From Chromobacterium violaceum ATCC 12472 (GTDB lineage Bacteria > Pseudomonadota > Gammaproteobacteria > Burkholderiales > Chromobacteriaceae), in NCBI RefSeq assembly GCF_000007705.1, contig NC_005085.1:3047752-3111751 (forward strand): a stretch of DNA of 64,000 bases, given 5' to 3'. Position 1 is the first letter of the stretch, and the number at the start of each line of letters is the position of its first letter. The translations under genes and the position numbers were made by a program. A model generated the notes under the pieces. It saw nothing but the letters and a program-made list of their open reading frames with translations. It did no database searches and had not been told where the DNA came from. Of the stretch, positions 54,683 through 63,483 are shown in pieces.

Positions 54683-55558
54683 ATGAACAACCGCATTCGC
54701 AAAGCCGGGTCCGTGCTGCTGACCCTGGCCACCGTCGCCGTCGCCATCGTGGTGGTGCGGCATATCTGGATCTACTACACCGACGCGCCATGGACCCGCG
54801 ACGGCCATATCGCCGCCGACGTGGTGCAGGTGGCGCCGGACGTGTCCGGGCTGATCACCGAAGTGAAAGTCTCGGACAACCAGCTGGTCAAGAAAGGCCA
54901 GGTGTTGTTCGTGGTGGACCGCGCGCATTACGAACTGGCGCTGCGCCAGGCCGAAGCCGCCCTCGCCGCGCAGCGCGCCACGCTGGCCCAAGCCCGCCGC
55001 GAGGCCGCGCGCAACCACTCGCTGACCGACCTGGTAGCCGCCGAGGCCCGCGAGGAAGGCGACGCCAAGGTGCAGTTGGGCGAGGCCACCCTGGCCGCCG
55101 CCGAGGCCGCCGTCGGCCTGGCCCGGCTGAACCTGGAGCGCACCACGATCAAAAGCCCGGTGGACGGCTATCTGAACGACCGCACCCCGCGCGCCGGCGA
55201 CTACGCCGCCAGCGGCCGCGCGGTGCTGTCCATCGTCGACTCCCATTCCTTCCACGTGGACGGCTACTTCGAGGAAACCAAGCTGGGCGGCGTGGAGCTC
55301 AACCAGCCGGTGGACATCCGGATCATGGGCGAATCGCGCAAGCTGCGCGGCCACGTGCAGAGCATCGCCGCCGGCATCGAAAACCGCGACCGCAGCAACG
55401 GCGCCTCGCTGCTGCCCAACGTCAACCCCACCTTCAACTGGGTGCGGCTGGCGCAGCGCATCCCGGTCCGGATCGCGCTGGACGAAGTGCCGGCCAATTT
55501 CCGGCTGATCGCCGGCCGCACCGCCACCGTGTCGGTGCGCCAGGGAGGCCGTTCATGA
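54683..55558 (+). CDS. HlyD-family periplasmic adaptor (AaeA-like)
   Basis: 291-aa membrane-fusion protein: one N-terminal membrane segment (SVLLTLATVAVAIVVVRHIWIYY), the WTRDGHIAADVVQVAPDVSGLITEVKVSDNQLVKKGQVLFVVD lipoyl half-motif, a coiled-coil hairpin (about 85-150) rich in Ala/Glu/Arg, and the second lipoyl half with TIKSPVDGYLNDRTPRAGDY. It bridges the FUSC transporter and the outer-membrane channel. The stop overlaps the channel gene by 4 bp. Confidence 0.94.
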   Translation: MNNRIRKAGSVLLTLATVAVAIVVVRHIWIYYTDAPWTRDGHIAADVVQVAPDVSGLITEVKVSDNQLVKKGQVLFVVDRAHYELALRQAEAALAAQRATLAQARREAARNHSLTDLVAAEAREEGDAKVQLGEATLAAAEAAVGLARLNLERTTIKSPVDGYLNDRTPRAGDYAASGRAVLSIVDSHSFHVDGYFEETKLGGVELNQPVDIRIMGESRKLRGHVQSIAAGIENRDRSNGASLLPNVNPTFNWVRLAQRIPVRIALDEVPANFRLIAGRTATVSVRQGGRS

Positions 55559-56976
55559 AAGCCGCGCGCAAGCTGAGCGCGCTGGTCCTGGCCGGCGCGC
55601 TGGCCGGCTGCGCCGCCGTCGGTCCGGATTACCATCTGCCATCGCAGGCCGCGCTGGGCAAGCCCGCCGCCAACGCCGCCTTCCTGTCCGCGAGCGCCCC
55701 GGCATTCGCCCAGCAGCCCGTCCCCGCCGGCTGGTGGCGGCTGTATGACGACGCCAGGCTGGACACGCTGGTGGCAGAAGCGTTGGCCGCCAACGCCGAC
55801 ATCCGCGCCGCCGCCGCCAATCTGCGCAAGGCGCTGGCGGTGGAGGCATCGGTCAACGCCGAGCGCGACCCGCACGCCAGCGTGTCCGCCGCCGTCCAGC
55901 GCGCGCAAGACTCCGGCGAGGCGTATTTGATCGAGAAAAAGCTGCCGGTGGCCAATGTCGGCGACGGCGGGCTGAAGATAGGCTACGAGATCGACCTGTT
56001 CGGCAAACTGGCCCGCGCCGAGGAAGCCGCCCGCGCCGGCACCCAGGCTTCCGAAGCCGCGATGGACCTGGCGCGGACCACGGTGGCGGCGGAAACCGTG
56101 CGCGCCTATGTGCAAGGCTGCGCGGCCGGACACCAGCTGGCGGTGGCCAAACATGAACTCGACCTGCAGAACCGCGGCGTGGCGGTGGCCAAGCGCATGC
56201 AGTCCGCCGGGCGGGGCCGCGCCACCGACGTGGAACGCGCCCAGGCCCAGGCCGACATCCAGCGCGCCGCGCTGCCGCGGCTGCAGGCGGAACAGGACGC
56301 CGCCCGCTTCCGCCTGGCCGCGCTGCTGGGCAAGACGCCGGCCGAGCTGCCCGCCGCCGCCTGCTCCGACCTGCCGCGGCTGAAGCGGCCGCTGCCGGTC
56401 GGCGACGGCGCGGCGCTGCTCAAGCGCCGCCCTGACGTGCGCGCGGCGGAGCGCAAGCTCGCCGCCGCCACCGCCCGCATCGGCGTGGCCGCCGCCCAGC
56501 TCTATCCCAGCGTCAGCCTGGGCGCGTCGGCCGGCGTCACCGGCCTGCTGGAGCACGCGGGCGAAGACCGCACCCGGCGCTGGAGCCTGGGACCGCTGAT
56601 CAGTTGGACCATTCCGGACAGCGGCGCGCGCGCCCGGGTGAAGGCGGCCGAAGCCGAAGCCGACGCGGCGCTCGCCCATTTCGACGGCGTGGTGCTGAAC
56701 GCGCTGCGCGAAACCGAAACCGCGCTGACCTTCTACGCCAAGGACCTGGAGCGCAACGCCGACCTGCGCTCGGCGCGCGACAACGCCCGCGCCGCGGCGC
56801 AGGACAATCGCCGCCTGTACGCGGCGGGACGCGCGCCCTACCTGGCCAGCCTGGACGCGGACCGCGCGCTGGCCGGCAACGAATCGGCGCTGGCCGCCTC
56901 GGACGCGCAAGTGGCGCTGGACCAGGTCAATCTGTTCCTGGCGCTGGGCGGCGGCTGGGAGCAGATCCCACGTTGA
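55555..56976 (+). CDS. NodT-family outer-membrane efflux lipoprotein
   Basis: 473-aa TolC-like channel. The signal peptide ends in the lipobox LAGC (Cys19), followed by AAVGPDYHLP, as in NodT/OprM lipoproteins. Two repeated helical domains (WWRLYDDARLDTLVAEALAANADIRAAAANL; LKRRPDVRAAERKLAAATARIGVAAAQLYPSVSLGASAG) follow. It completes the tripartite pump with the FUSC and HlyD proteins. Within the coding region the reading frame is intact. Confidence 0.94.
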   Translation: MKAARKLSALVLAGALAGCAAVGPDYHLPSQAALGKPAANAAFLSASAPAFAQQPVPAGWWRLYDDARLDTLVAEALAANADIRAAAANLRKALAVEASVNAERDPHASVSAAVQRAQDSGEAYLIEKKLPVANVGDGGLKIGYEIDLFGKLARAEEAARAGTQASEAAMDLARTTVAAETVRAYVQGCAAGHQLAVAKHELDLQNRGVAVAKRMQSAGRGRATDVERAQAQADIQRAALPRLQAEQDAARFRLAALLGKTPAELPAAACSDLPRLKRPLPVGDGAALLKRRPDVRAAERKLAAATARIGVAAAQLYPSVSLGASAGVTGLLEHAGEDRTRRWSLGPLISWTIPDSGARARVKAAEAEADAALAHFDGVVLNALRETETALTFYAKDLERNADLRSARDNARAAAQDNRRLYAAGRAPYLASLDADRALAGNESALAASDAQVALDQVNLFLALGGGWEQIPR

Positions 56977-57002
56977 ACCTCGCAATCGAACAGAACGACG
57001 AT

Positions 57003-57920
57003 ATGAAACAGGAAGTGATTTTTCTCAGCGAAGACCTGGAACTGGTCGGCCATCTCTACCGCCCCGCCGATTACCAGCCACAGAAGCGCTACCCGGCCAT
57101 CGTGGTCAGCCACCCGTTCACCGGCGTCAAGGAACAAGTGGCCGGGCGCTACGCCGAGCGTCTGGCGCAGGCCGGCTATCTCGCGCTGGCGTTCGACACC
57201 GCCTACCAGGGCGAGAGCGAGGGCCTGCCGCGCCATCTGGAAACGCCCCATTCGCGCGCCGAGGGGATCAAGTCGGCGGTCAGCTATCTGTCCAACCTGC
57301 CCGATGTCGATCCGGAACGCATCGGCGCGCTGGGCATCGCCGCCGGCGGCGGCTACGCGGTGTTCGCCGCCCGCACCGACACGCGCATCAAGGCCGTGGC
57401 CGCCGTCAACGCCGTCTGCCAGGGCAGCCTGCTGCGCGAAGGCCTGAACGGCAGCCGCACGCCCGAACAGCTGCAAAGCCTGCTCGCCGCCGCTGCCGAA
57501 GACCGCACCGCCCAGGACCGCGGCGAAGCCGCCGCCACCCGCAGCGCGCTGGCGGAAACGGCGCAGGCCGCGGCCGAACAGCCGCAGCGGCTGCTGCGCG
57601 AGGCCTACGACTACTACCGCACGCCGCGCGGCCGCCACCCCAACGCGGAAAACCGTTTCGTGGTGTCGGGCCTGGACGCGCTGGCCGGCTTCGACGCCTT
57701 CGCCCGCATCGATATGCTGGCCCCGCGGCCGCTGCTGATGATAGCCGGGGCCGAGGCCGACACCCGCTACTTCAGCGAGCGGGCCATCGCCGCCGCCGCG
57801 GAGCCTAAGGAGCTGTGCCTGATCGCCTGGGCCTCGCACTTCGACCTGTACGACCGCGAGCCCTGCGTGGCCGCCGCGGCGGCCAGGCTGAAAGTTTTCT
57901 TCGACCTTAGCCTGGCCTAG
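57003..57920 (+). CDS. Alpha/beta-hydrolase-fold protein lacking the nucleophile
   Basis: 305-aa protein resembling YcjY/dienelactone-hydrolase-like alpha/beta hydrolases (YPAIVVSHPFTGVKEQVAGRYAERLAQAGYLALAFDTAYQGESEG). In relatives the nucleophile elbow reads like GICASGGYA; here it is GIAAGGGYA (about residues 107-115), with no Ser, Cys or Asp at the elbow, although the late acid region (AGAEADTRYF) and His (ASHFDLYDRE) are kept. It may be a pseudo-enzyme or use another residue. It lies 26 nt after the NodT gene, so it is probably the last gene of the efflux operon. The convergent YkgJ gene overlaps its end by 4 bp. Confidence 0.8.
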   Translation: MKQEVIFLSEDLELVGHLYRPADYQPQKRYPAIVVSHPFTGVKEQVAGRYAERLAQAGYLALAFDTAYQGESEGLPRHLETPHSRAEGIKSAVSYLSNLPDVDPERIGALGIAAGGGYAVFAARTDTRIKAVAAVNAVCQGSLLREGLNGSRTPEQLQSLLAAAAEDRTAQDRGEAAATRSALAETAQAAAEQPQRLLREAYDYYRTPRGRHPNAENRFVVSGLDALAGFDAFARIDMLAPRPLLMIAGAEADTRYFSERAIAAAAEPKELCLIAWASHFDLYDREPCVAAAAARLKVFFDLSLA

Positions 57921-58279
57921 CCGGCCAGCAGCGGCTCGGCCTCGTTGGCCGCGACCGGCGCTTCCCACAGCGCGGGCAGGCCGTGGCTGGCGCGCGCCTT
58001 CAGGCACTGCGCCGAACCGGCCTCCACTTCGCGGCAGGGACTGGGCCGCAGCGGATAGACGCCGCAGCCGACGCTGCCGCCCACTTCGCCCCGCAAGGCG
58101 ACGCAGCGCGGGCTGGTGGACCAGGTGCCGCGCATGCAGCGGGTCCAGTCGTTGAGTTTTTCGGTAAGATGGCCGGGCACCAGGCCGCCGCCGTCATCGG
58201 CCTCGGCCCAGTAGAAAGAAACGCGGAAGCTGGCGCAGCACGCGCCGCAGGATTGGCAGGGATTGCTTTTTTCACTCAT
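57917..58279 (-). CDS. YkgJ-family cysteine-cluster protein
   Basis: 120-aa small protein with the CxxCxxCC signature (CQSCGACC, residues 8-15) and further conserved Cys in VGCGVYPLRPSPCREVEAG. These probably bind zinc or an iron-sulfur cluster. Family function is unknown. Start at 58279 (MSEKSNPC) is favoured; a Met three codons upstream is possible. Convergent with the alpha/beta-hydrolase gene. Confidence 0.88.
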   Translation of the reverse strand: MSEKSNPCQSCGACCASFRVSFYWAEADDGGGLVPGHLTEKLNDWTRCMRGTWSTSPRCVALRGEVGGSVGCGVYPLRPSPCREVEAGSAQCLKARASHGLPALWEAPVAANEAEPLLAG

Positions 58280-58376
58280 GGCAAGCAAGAAAAACAGGTT
58301 GCGGATCGCGCCCGGGATGGGCGAAAAAATGCGATCCGGGTATTTTGTCAGACCTGCCTGCCGCCCTCAAGTAAAA

Positions 58377-59618
58377 CTATCTTGCCGCCTCCAGCCAGTC
58401 GGCGATGCCTTGCCCCGCCGCGCGGCCGCTGGCGAAACAGGCAGTCAATAGATAGCCGCCGGTCGGCGCTTCCCAGTCCAGCATCTCGCCGGCGCAGAAC
58501 ACGCCGGGCAGCGCGGCCAGCATCTGCCGCGCGTCCAGCGCGGAGAAGCAGACGCCGCCGGCGGTGCTGATCGCCTCGTCGATGGGCCGCGCCGCGGTCA
58601 CGGTCACGGGCAAACGCTTGATCGCGGCGGCGAGCATGGCCGGGTTCTGGAAGCTTTCCTTGTCCAGGCATTCGCGCAGGATGCCGGCGCGCGCGCCCTT
58701 CAGGTTGAGCCGGCTCTGCAGATGGCTGGACAGCGAGCGCGAGCCGCGCGGATGCGACACCTCGGCCAGCACCCGGGCCTCGTCCCAGGCAGGGATCAGG
58801 TCCAGATAGCAGGTGGCGGAGCCGGCGCGGGCGATCTCGTCGCGCAGCAGCGCCGAGCAGGCGTAGACCAGGCTGCCCTCGATGCCGCTCTGGGTGATCA
58901 CGCACTCGCCGACGCGCTTGAATTCGCGGCCGTCGCCGCCCTGGAAGGCCAGGCCGACCGACTTCAGCGGCTCGCCGGCGAACTTGTCGGCGAAGAAATC
59001 GCTCCAGCCGGCGTCGAAGCCGCAGTTGGACGGCAGCAGCGGCGCGGTGGCCACCCCCTTTTCCGCCAGCCACGGCATCCAGCGGCCGTCCGAGCCCAGC
59101 TTCTTCCAGCTGCCGCCGCCCAGCGCCAGCAGCGTGGCGTCGGCGCGCACCGCCAGTTCGCCGTCCGGCGTGTCGAACTTCAGGCTGCCGTCGGCGCTCC
59201 AGCCCTGCCAGCGGTGGCGCACGTGGATGCGCGCGCCGGCCTCGCGCAGCCGGCTGAGCCAGGCGCGCAGCAGCGGCGCCGCCTTCATCTCGCGCGGAAA
59301 CACCCGGCCGGAACTGCCGACGAAAGTCTCCACCCCCAAGCCATGCGCCCAGGCGCGCAGCGCGTCGGCGTCGAAATTTTTCAGCAGCGGCTCGACCTGT
59401 TCCGCGCGGTCGCCATAACGGCCGACGAAGGCTGGGTAGGGTTCGGAATGGGTGAGGTTGAGGCCGCCGATGCCCGCCAGCAGGAATTTGCGGCCCACCG
59501 ACGGCATCGCGTCGTACACATCCACCGCATAACCGCGCTGCGCCAGTACCTCGGCCGCCATCAGGCCCGCCGGACCGCCGCCGATGATGGCGACGCCGCG
59601 CCTTGTGCTGTCACTCAT
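58377..59618 (-). CDS. HI0933-like NAD(P)/FAD-dependent oxidoreductase (TIGR03862 type)
   Basis: 413-aa flavoprotein. FAD-binding GGGPAGLMAAEVLAQRG near 12-28, the diagnostic GRKFLLAGIGGLNLTHSEP, and at the end GVCFSALDARQMLAALPGVFCAGEMLDWEAPTGGYLLTACFASGRAAGQGIADW with the second FAD motif. Such BaiN/HI0933-like proteins are of unknown physiological role. The start at 59618 is preceded by GGGAATGGGC; longer in-frame starts lack conservation. Confidence 0.9.
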   Translation of the reverse strand: MSDSTRRGVAIIGGGPAGLMAAEVLAQRGYAVDVYDAMPSVGRKFLLAGIGGLNLTHSEPYPAFVGRYGDRAEQVEPLLKNFDADALRAWAHGLGVETFVGSSGRVFPREMKAAPLLRAWLSRLREAGARIHVRHRWQGWSADGSLKFDTPDGELAVRADATLLALGGGSWKKLGSDGRWMPWLAEKGVATAPLLPSNCGFDAGWSDFFADKFAGEPLKSVGLAFQGGDGREFKRVGECVITQSGIEGSLVYACSALLRDEIARAGSATCYLDLIPAWDEARVLAEVSHPRGSRSLSSHLQSRLNLKGARAGILRECLDKESFQNPAMLAAAIKRLPVTVTAARPIDEAISTAGGVCFSALDARQMLAALPGVFCAGEMLDWEAPTGGYLLTACFASGRAAGQGIADWLEAAR

Positions 59619-59857
59619 GCCCATTCCCTGTATTCCTGTTCCATTTTCACCATAGCCGTGGCGGCAAGGGCGCGATTGTTGCAGAAATCCGCCGCCAACC
59701 CAAGGGCAAGCGTTTTCCGGACAATGTTTGATCCAGACCAGAAGTCCGGTTACCGTTCTCCAGCAGAATCCATACGGCATAGCCGGGACTGTCCGCAATC
59801 CGGCCGACAATAACGAAGCCACACACATGGAGACGGGGCCCACCACCCCGGGAAGCG

Positions 59858-61486
59858 ATGAGAAAATTTTCCGATTGGCCGATCTGGCTGCGCCTGACCG
59901 GCGCGATCTGGACCTGTCTGGTGCTGGCCTGGGGCGGCCTGATCGCCTGGGAAACCCAGGCCAGCCGCGAGATCGCCGTGGAGCAGGCCAAGGACCTGGC
60001 CCACAGCATGAACGAGATGACCCTGGCCGGCCTGACCGGCATGATGATCACCGGCACCGTCGGCCAGCGCGACGTGTTCCTGGACCAGATCCGCGAACTG
60101 TCGGCGGTGCGCGACTTGCGCGTGATACGCGGCGACGCGGTCAGCAAGCAGTTCGGCCCCGGCAGCGCCGGCGACAAGGCCCGGCCGGGAGACGAAATCG
60201 AGCGCGCGGCCTTGCGCGACGGCAAACCGCATATCGCCATAGAATCCACCCCGCAATTGGGCGAGCACCTGCGCGTGGTCTACCCGGCGCTGGCCTCCGC
60301 CAACTACCTGGGCAAAAACTGCCTGGCCTGCCACCAAGTGGCCGACAAGACGCCGCTAGGCGTGGTCAGCATGCGGATTTCGCTGGAGAAGCCGTATGCG
60401 GCGGTCGACGCCTTCCGCACCCAGAGCATATTGTTCGCGCTGTTCGCCTCGCTGCCGATGCTGGCGGTGGTCTACCTGTTCATCCGCCGCTTCGTCACCC
60501 GCCCGCTGCGGGAAATGTCCCAGGGCCTGGCCGAGCTGGCCAAGGGCGAGGGCGACCTCACCCGCCGTTTGCCGGAGCGCAGCCAAGACGAGATCGGCGT
60601 CACCGCCCGCCTGTTCAACCAGATGCTGGGCACCGTGGCCGGCCTGGTGCGCCAGGTCAGCGACAGCGCCGAGGCGGTGGCGCAATCGTCCCGCCGCCTG
60701 TCGGACGGCGCCGGCCAGCTGGCCGCCAGCTCCCACCGCCAGAACAGCCAGTCCCAGGCCGCCGCCGAGGCGGTGGAGCAATTGGCCGCCCACATCGGCG
60801 AGATCGCCGGCAAGGCCGAGCATGTCAGCAGCGGCGCAGAGGAAAGCCTGCAGCGCTCGGAACAGGGCCGGCAGAGCCTGCACCGGCTGCAGCGCGAAGT
60901 GGGCCAGGTGGAAAGCGCGGTGCAACTGATGGCGCAGGCGGAGAGCGACCTGGTCAACTCCACCGCCGTGATCACCCACATGACCAAGGAAGTGCGCGAG
61001 ATCGCCGAACAGACCAATCTCTTGGCGTTGAACGCGGCGATCGAAGCCGCGCGCGCCGGCGAACAGGGCCGCGGCTTCGCCGTGGTGGCCGACGAGGTGC
61101 GCAAGCTGGCGGAGAAATCGGCCAGGTCCGCCAGCGAGATCGACGCCGTCACCGGCTCGCTCAACGACAAGACCGACGCGGTGCGCCAGGCGGTGAGCGC
61201 CGGCCTGCAGTCGCTGGAAGCCAGCCGCCACTCCACCGCCAGCGTGGCCGAGGTGCTGGACGCGGCCAACCAGTCGGTGGCCGAGGTGCGCAGCGGCCTC
61301 AGGCAGATCGTGGAAGTCACCGAGCAACAGCGCCGCTCCAGCCAGACGGTGAACGCCAATATCGACGCCATCGCCGGCATGGCCCGCGCCAACGACGCCG
61401 ACATCCGCGAAACCGTGGGCGCGGCCGAGGAACTGGAGGCGCTGGCCAAGCGGCTGACCGACTCAGTGTCGCGTTTCCGGGTGTGA
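59858..61486 (+). CDS. Methyl-accepting chemotaxis protein with periplasmic CxxCH heme motif
   Basis: 542-aa chemoreceptor. Membrane segment 1 about residues 10-30, periplasmic sensor 31-188, segment 2 about 189-209, HAMP domain 210-262 and a cytoplasmic signalling region with the conserved hairpin tip [41 protein letters not shown]. The sensor contains C155-L-A-C158-H159 within [12 protein letters not shown], a c-type heme-attachment motif, as in DUF3365-like/heme-sensing receptors. It probably senses redox state, oxygen, NO or heme itself. No other chemotaxis genes are near. The ATG at 59858 fits the short cytoplasmic N-terminus of such receptors. Confidence 0.92.
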   Translation: MRKFSDWPIWLRLTGAIWTCLVLAWGGLIAWETQASREIAVEQAKDLAHSMNEMTLAGLTGMMITGTVGQRDVFLDQIRELSAVRDLRVIRGDAVSKQFGPGSAGDKARPGDEIERAALRDGKPHIAIESTPQLGEHLRVVYPALASANYLGKNCLACHQVADKTPLGVVSMRISLEKPYAAVDAFRTQSILFALFASLPMLAVVYLFIRRFVTRPLREMSQGLAELAKGEGDLTRRLPERSQDEIGVTARLFNQMLGTVAGLVRQVSDSAEAVAQSSRRLSDGAGQLAASSHRQNSQSQAAAEAVEQLAAHIGEIAGKAEHVSSGAEESLQRSEQGRQSLHRLQREVGQVESAVQLMAQAESDLVNSTAVITHMTKEVREIAEQTNLLALNAAIEAARAGEQGRGFAVVADEVRKLAEKSARSASEIDAVTGSLNDKTDAVRQAVSAGLQSLEASRHSTASVAEVLDAANQSVAEVRSGLRQIVEVTEQQRRSSQTVNANIDAIAGMARANDADIRETVGAAEELEALAKRLTDSVSRFRV

Positions 61487-62031
61487 GTGGTTGGAACCTG
61501 CCTGCTCCTCATCTTTTGCGCGGTTTTTAGTGCTTAATCTGCAAGAGACCGCGTATCCGATGAGCCCCTGCCCCTTCAGGCCTGCCGCCGGGTGGCAGGT
61601 CCGAGGTATTAAGCGGCTGTTTGTTTGAGCGATTTGACGTTAGCAAATTACCACTGAGCGAATCATAGATTCACACGTAGTGAGTTCAGCCGCGCCTCGG
61701 GCCTGACGGGATCCAACGGGAAGCCGCAGGCCAGGCCTGTGGGGTGGCTTTTAGGGGTGGAGGGGATATTTGGCCACACAAATATCCCCTCCCTGCTCGA
61801 CAGGCAGCCCCGGCTATGAAAAGCCATCATCCGCGCAGCGGATTCAAAATCCCGAAGATAGGCGAATCATCACTTCGTCCAACAAAACCGGCGGCATCTG
61901 ATAAAACGAGAGAAGTGCTCCCCGCGCCCGGCCCGCCGGGCGTTTTTCCAACCGAAAATGCGCCGGGCATTTGGCCGCGAGCCTCACTGCTGTTACACTG
62001 CCCAGCCTTTAGCCAACCGCGCCAAGTCATT
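61487..62031. other. Non-coding stretch with strong secondary-structure signals upstream of dbpA
   Basis: 545 bases without a supportable gene. Several perfect complementary arms occur in series: GCTTAAT/ATTAAGC (61532-61538/61608-61614) enclosing hairpin CCTGCC/GGCAGG (61581-61599); GCGGCTG/CAGCCGC (61613-61619/61687-61693) enclosing GAATC/GATTC (61660-61672); GGCCTG/CAGGCC (61700-61705/61727-61732); and a 13-bp hairpin (61759-61792). This looks like a structured RNA or leader; I cannot match it to a known class (not RNase P, tmRNA or SRP RNA). Ordinary G+C and coding shadows do not explain it. Confidence 0.45.
61759..61792. repeat. 13-bp perfect inverted repeat upstream of dbpA
   Basis: GGAGGGGATATTT and AAATATCCCCTCC enclose an 8-nt loop (GGCCACAC). 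No T-tract follows on either side, so it is not a standard terminator. It could terminate a structured RNA or act as a regulatory hairpin. Confidence 0.75.
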
Positions 62032-63414
62032 GTGAAACCAGCCGCTTTTTCCACCCTGCCCCTGCCCGCTCCCTTGCTGTCCAACCTGGACAGCCTGGGC
62101 TACCACCAGATGACCGCCATCCAGGCCGCCAGCCTGCCCGCCATTCTGGAAGGCCGCGACCTGATCGCCCAGGCCAAGACCGGCAGCGGCAAGACGGCTG
62201 CGTTCGGCCTGGGCCTGTTGTCCAGCATCAATCCGCGCTGGTTCGGCGTGCAGGCGCTGGTGATGTGCCCGACGCGCGAGCTGGCCGATCAGGTGGCGCA
62301 GGAAATCCGCCGCCTGGCGCGCGCCATCGACAATATCAAGGTGGTGACGCTGACCGGCGGCACGCCGATGGGACCGCAGATCGGCTCGCTGGAGCACGGC
62401 GCCCATATCGTCGTCGGCACGCCGGGCCGGCTGCAGGACCACCTGTTCCGCGAAACGCTGAACCTGACCGGCGTGAAGACGCTGGTGCTGGACGAGGCGG
62501 ACCGCATGATAGACATGGGCTTCATCGAGGAAATCGTCGGCATCGTCCGCGCCTGCCCGAGAACCCGCCAGACCCTGCTGTTCTCGGCCACCTATCCGGA
62601 AGACATCCGCAAGGCCAGCGCGCAGTTCCTGAAAAATCCGGTGGAAGTGAAGGTGGAGTCGCTGCACAAGGCCGACCACATCGAGCAGTGGTTCTACAAG
62701 GTGAAGCCGGAAACCCGGCTGGAGACGGTCAGCCGCATCCTGCGCCACCTACGCCCCACTTCGGCGCTGGCCTTCTGCAACACCCGCGAGCGCTGCAAAG
62801 AGCTGGTGCGCGAGCTGCAGGAACAGGGCTTCCACGCGCTGACGCTGCACGGCGACCTGGAGCAGCGCGAGCGCGACCAGATCCTGCTGCGCTTCGCCAA
62901 CAAGAGCGCCACCGTGCTGGTGGCCACCGACGTGGCGGCGCGCGGCCTGGACATCAAGGAGCTGGACGTGGTGATCAATGTCGACGTCACCCACGATCCG
63001 GAAGTGCACATCCACCGCATCGGCCGCACCGGCCGCGGCGAGCAGCACGGCCTGGCGCTGACCCTGGCCACCGACAGCGAAGCCAAGCGCCTGGTGCAGA
63101 TCGAAAACTACCAGCAGGCCGAGCTGACCTGGGCCGACGTCGAAGAGCTGACCCCGGCGCCGGGCGGCCCGCTGCTGCCGCCGATGGTGACGCTGGAGAT
63201 CGCCGGCGGCAAACGCGAGAAGCTGCGCCCGGGCGACCTGTTGGGCGCGCTGACCGGCGAGGCCGGCTTCGCCGGCAGCCAGATCGGCAAGATCAACATC
63301 TTCGAGTTCAACAGCTTCGTCGCGCTGGACCGCGCCATCGCCGAAGACGCGCTGGCCAAGCTATCCCGCGGCAAGATCAAGGGCAAGCAGTTCAAGATGC
63401 GCTTGGTCGGCTGA
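62032..63414 (+). CDS. dbpA: ATP-dependent RNA helicase DbpA
   Basis: 460-aa DEAD-box helicase acting in 50S ribosome assembly. Q motif region (LSNLDSLGYHQMTAIQ), motif I AKTGSGKT near 45-52, Ia CPTRELADQ, II DEAD, III SAT, V TDVAARGLDI, VI HRIGRTGRGE. The C-terminal domain (about 385-460: LRPGDLLGALTGEAGFAGSQIGKINIFEFNSFVAL) is the DbpA RNA-binding domain that recognises hairpin 92 of 23S rRNA. I chose the GTG at 62032 because it gives the family length (E. coli DbpA 457 aa) and N-terminus; the frame upstream is open but not conserved. Confidence 0.93.
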   Translation: MKPAAFSTLPLPAPLLSNLDSLGYHQMTAIQAASLPAILEGRDLIAQAKTGSGKTAAFGLGLLSSINPRWFGVQALVMCPTRELADQVAQEIRRLARAIDNIKVVTLTGGTPMGPQIGSLEHGAHIVVGTPGRLQDHLFRETLNLTGVKTLVLDEADRMIDMGFIEEIVGIVRACPRTRQTLLFSATYPEDIRKASAQFLKNPVEVKVESLHKADHIEQWFYKVKPETRLETVSRILRHLRPTSALAFCNTRERCKELVRELQEQGFHALTLHGDLEQRERDQILLRFANKSATVLVATDVAARGLDIKELDVVINVDVTHDPEVHIHRIGRTGRGEQHGLALTLATDSEAKRLVQIENYQQAELTWADVEELTPAPGGPLLPPMVTLEIAGGKREKLRPGDLLGALTGEAGFAGSQIGKINIFEFNSFVALDRAIAEDALAKLSRGKIKGKQFKMRLVG

Positions 63415-63435
63415 TCCGCGCCGCCGCAGATCAAA

Positions 63436-63459
63436 AAGGCCATCCCGCGGGATGGCCTT
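63436..63459. terminator. Bidirectional terminator between dbpA and the convergent gene
   Basis: 11-bp inverted repeat AAGGCCATCCC / GGGATGGCCTT with a 2-nt centre. AAAAA flanks it on the left (T-tract on the minus strand). It lies 22 nt after the dbpA stop and 25 nt after the stop of the minus-strand gene. Confidence 0.9.
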
Positions 63460-63483
63460 GTCGTTTCGCCTCGCCGGCCGCCC

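Noticed and set aside
61744-62031. N-terminal extension of dbpA to the ATG at 61744
   Set aside because: It would add 96 non-conserved residues and run through the 13-bp hairpin; the GTG at 62032 gives the normal DbpA length.
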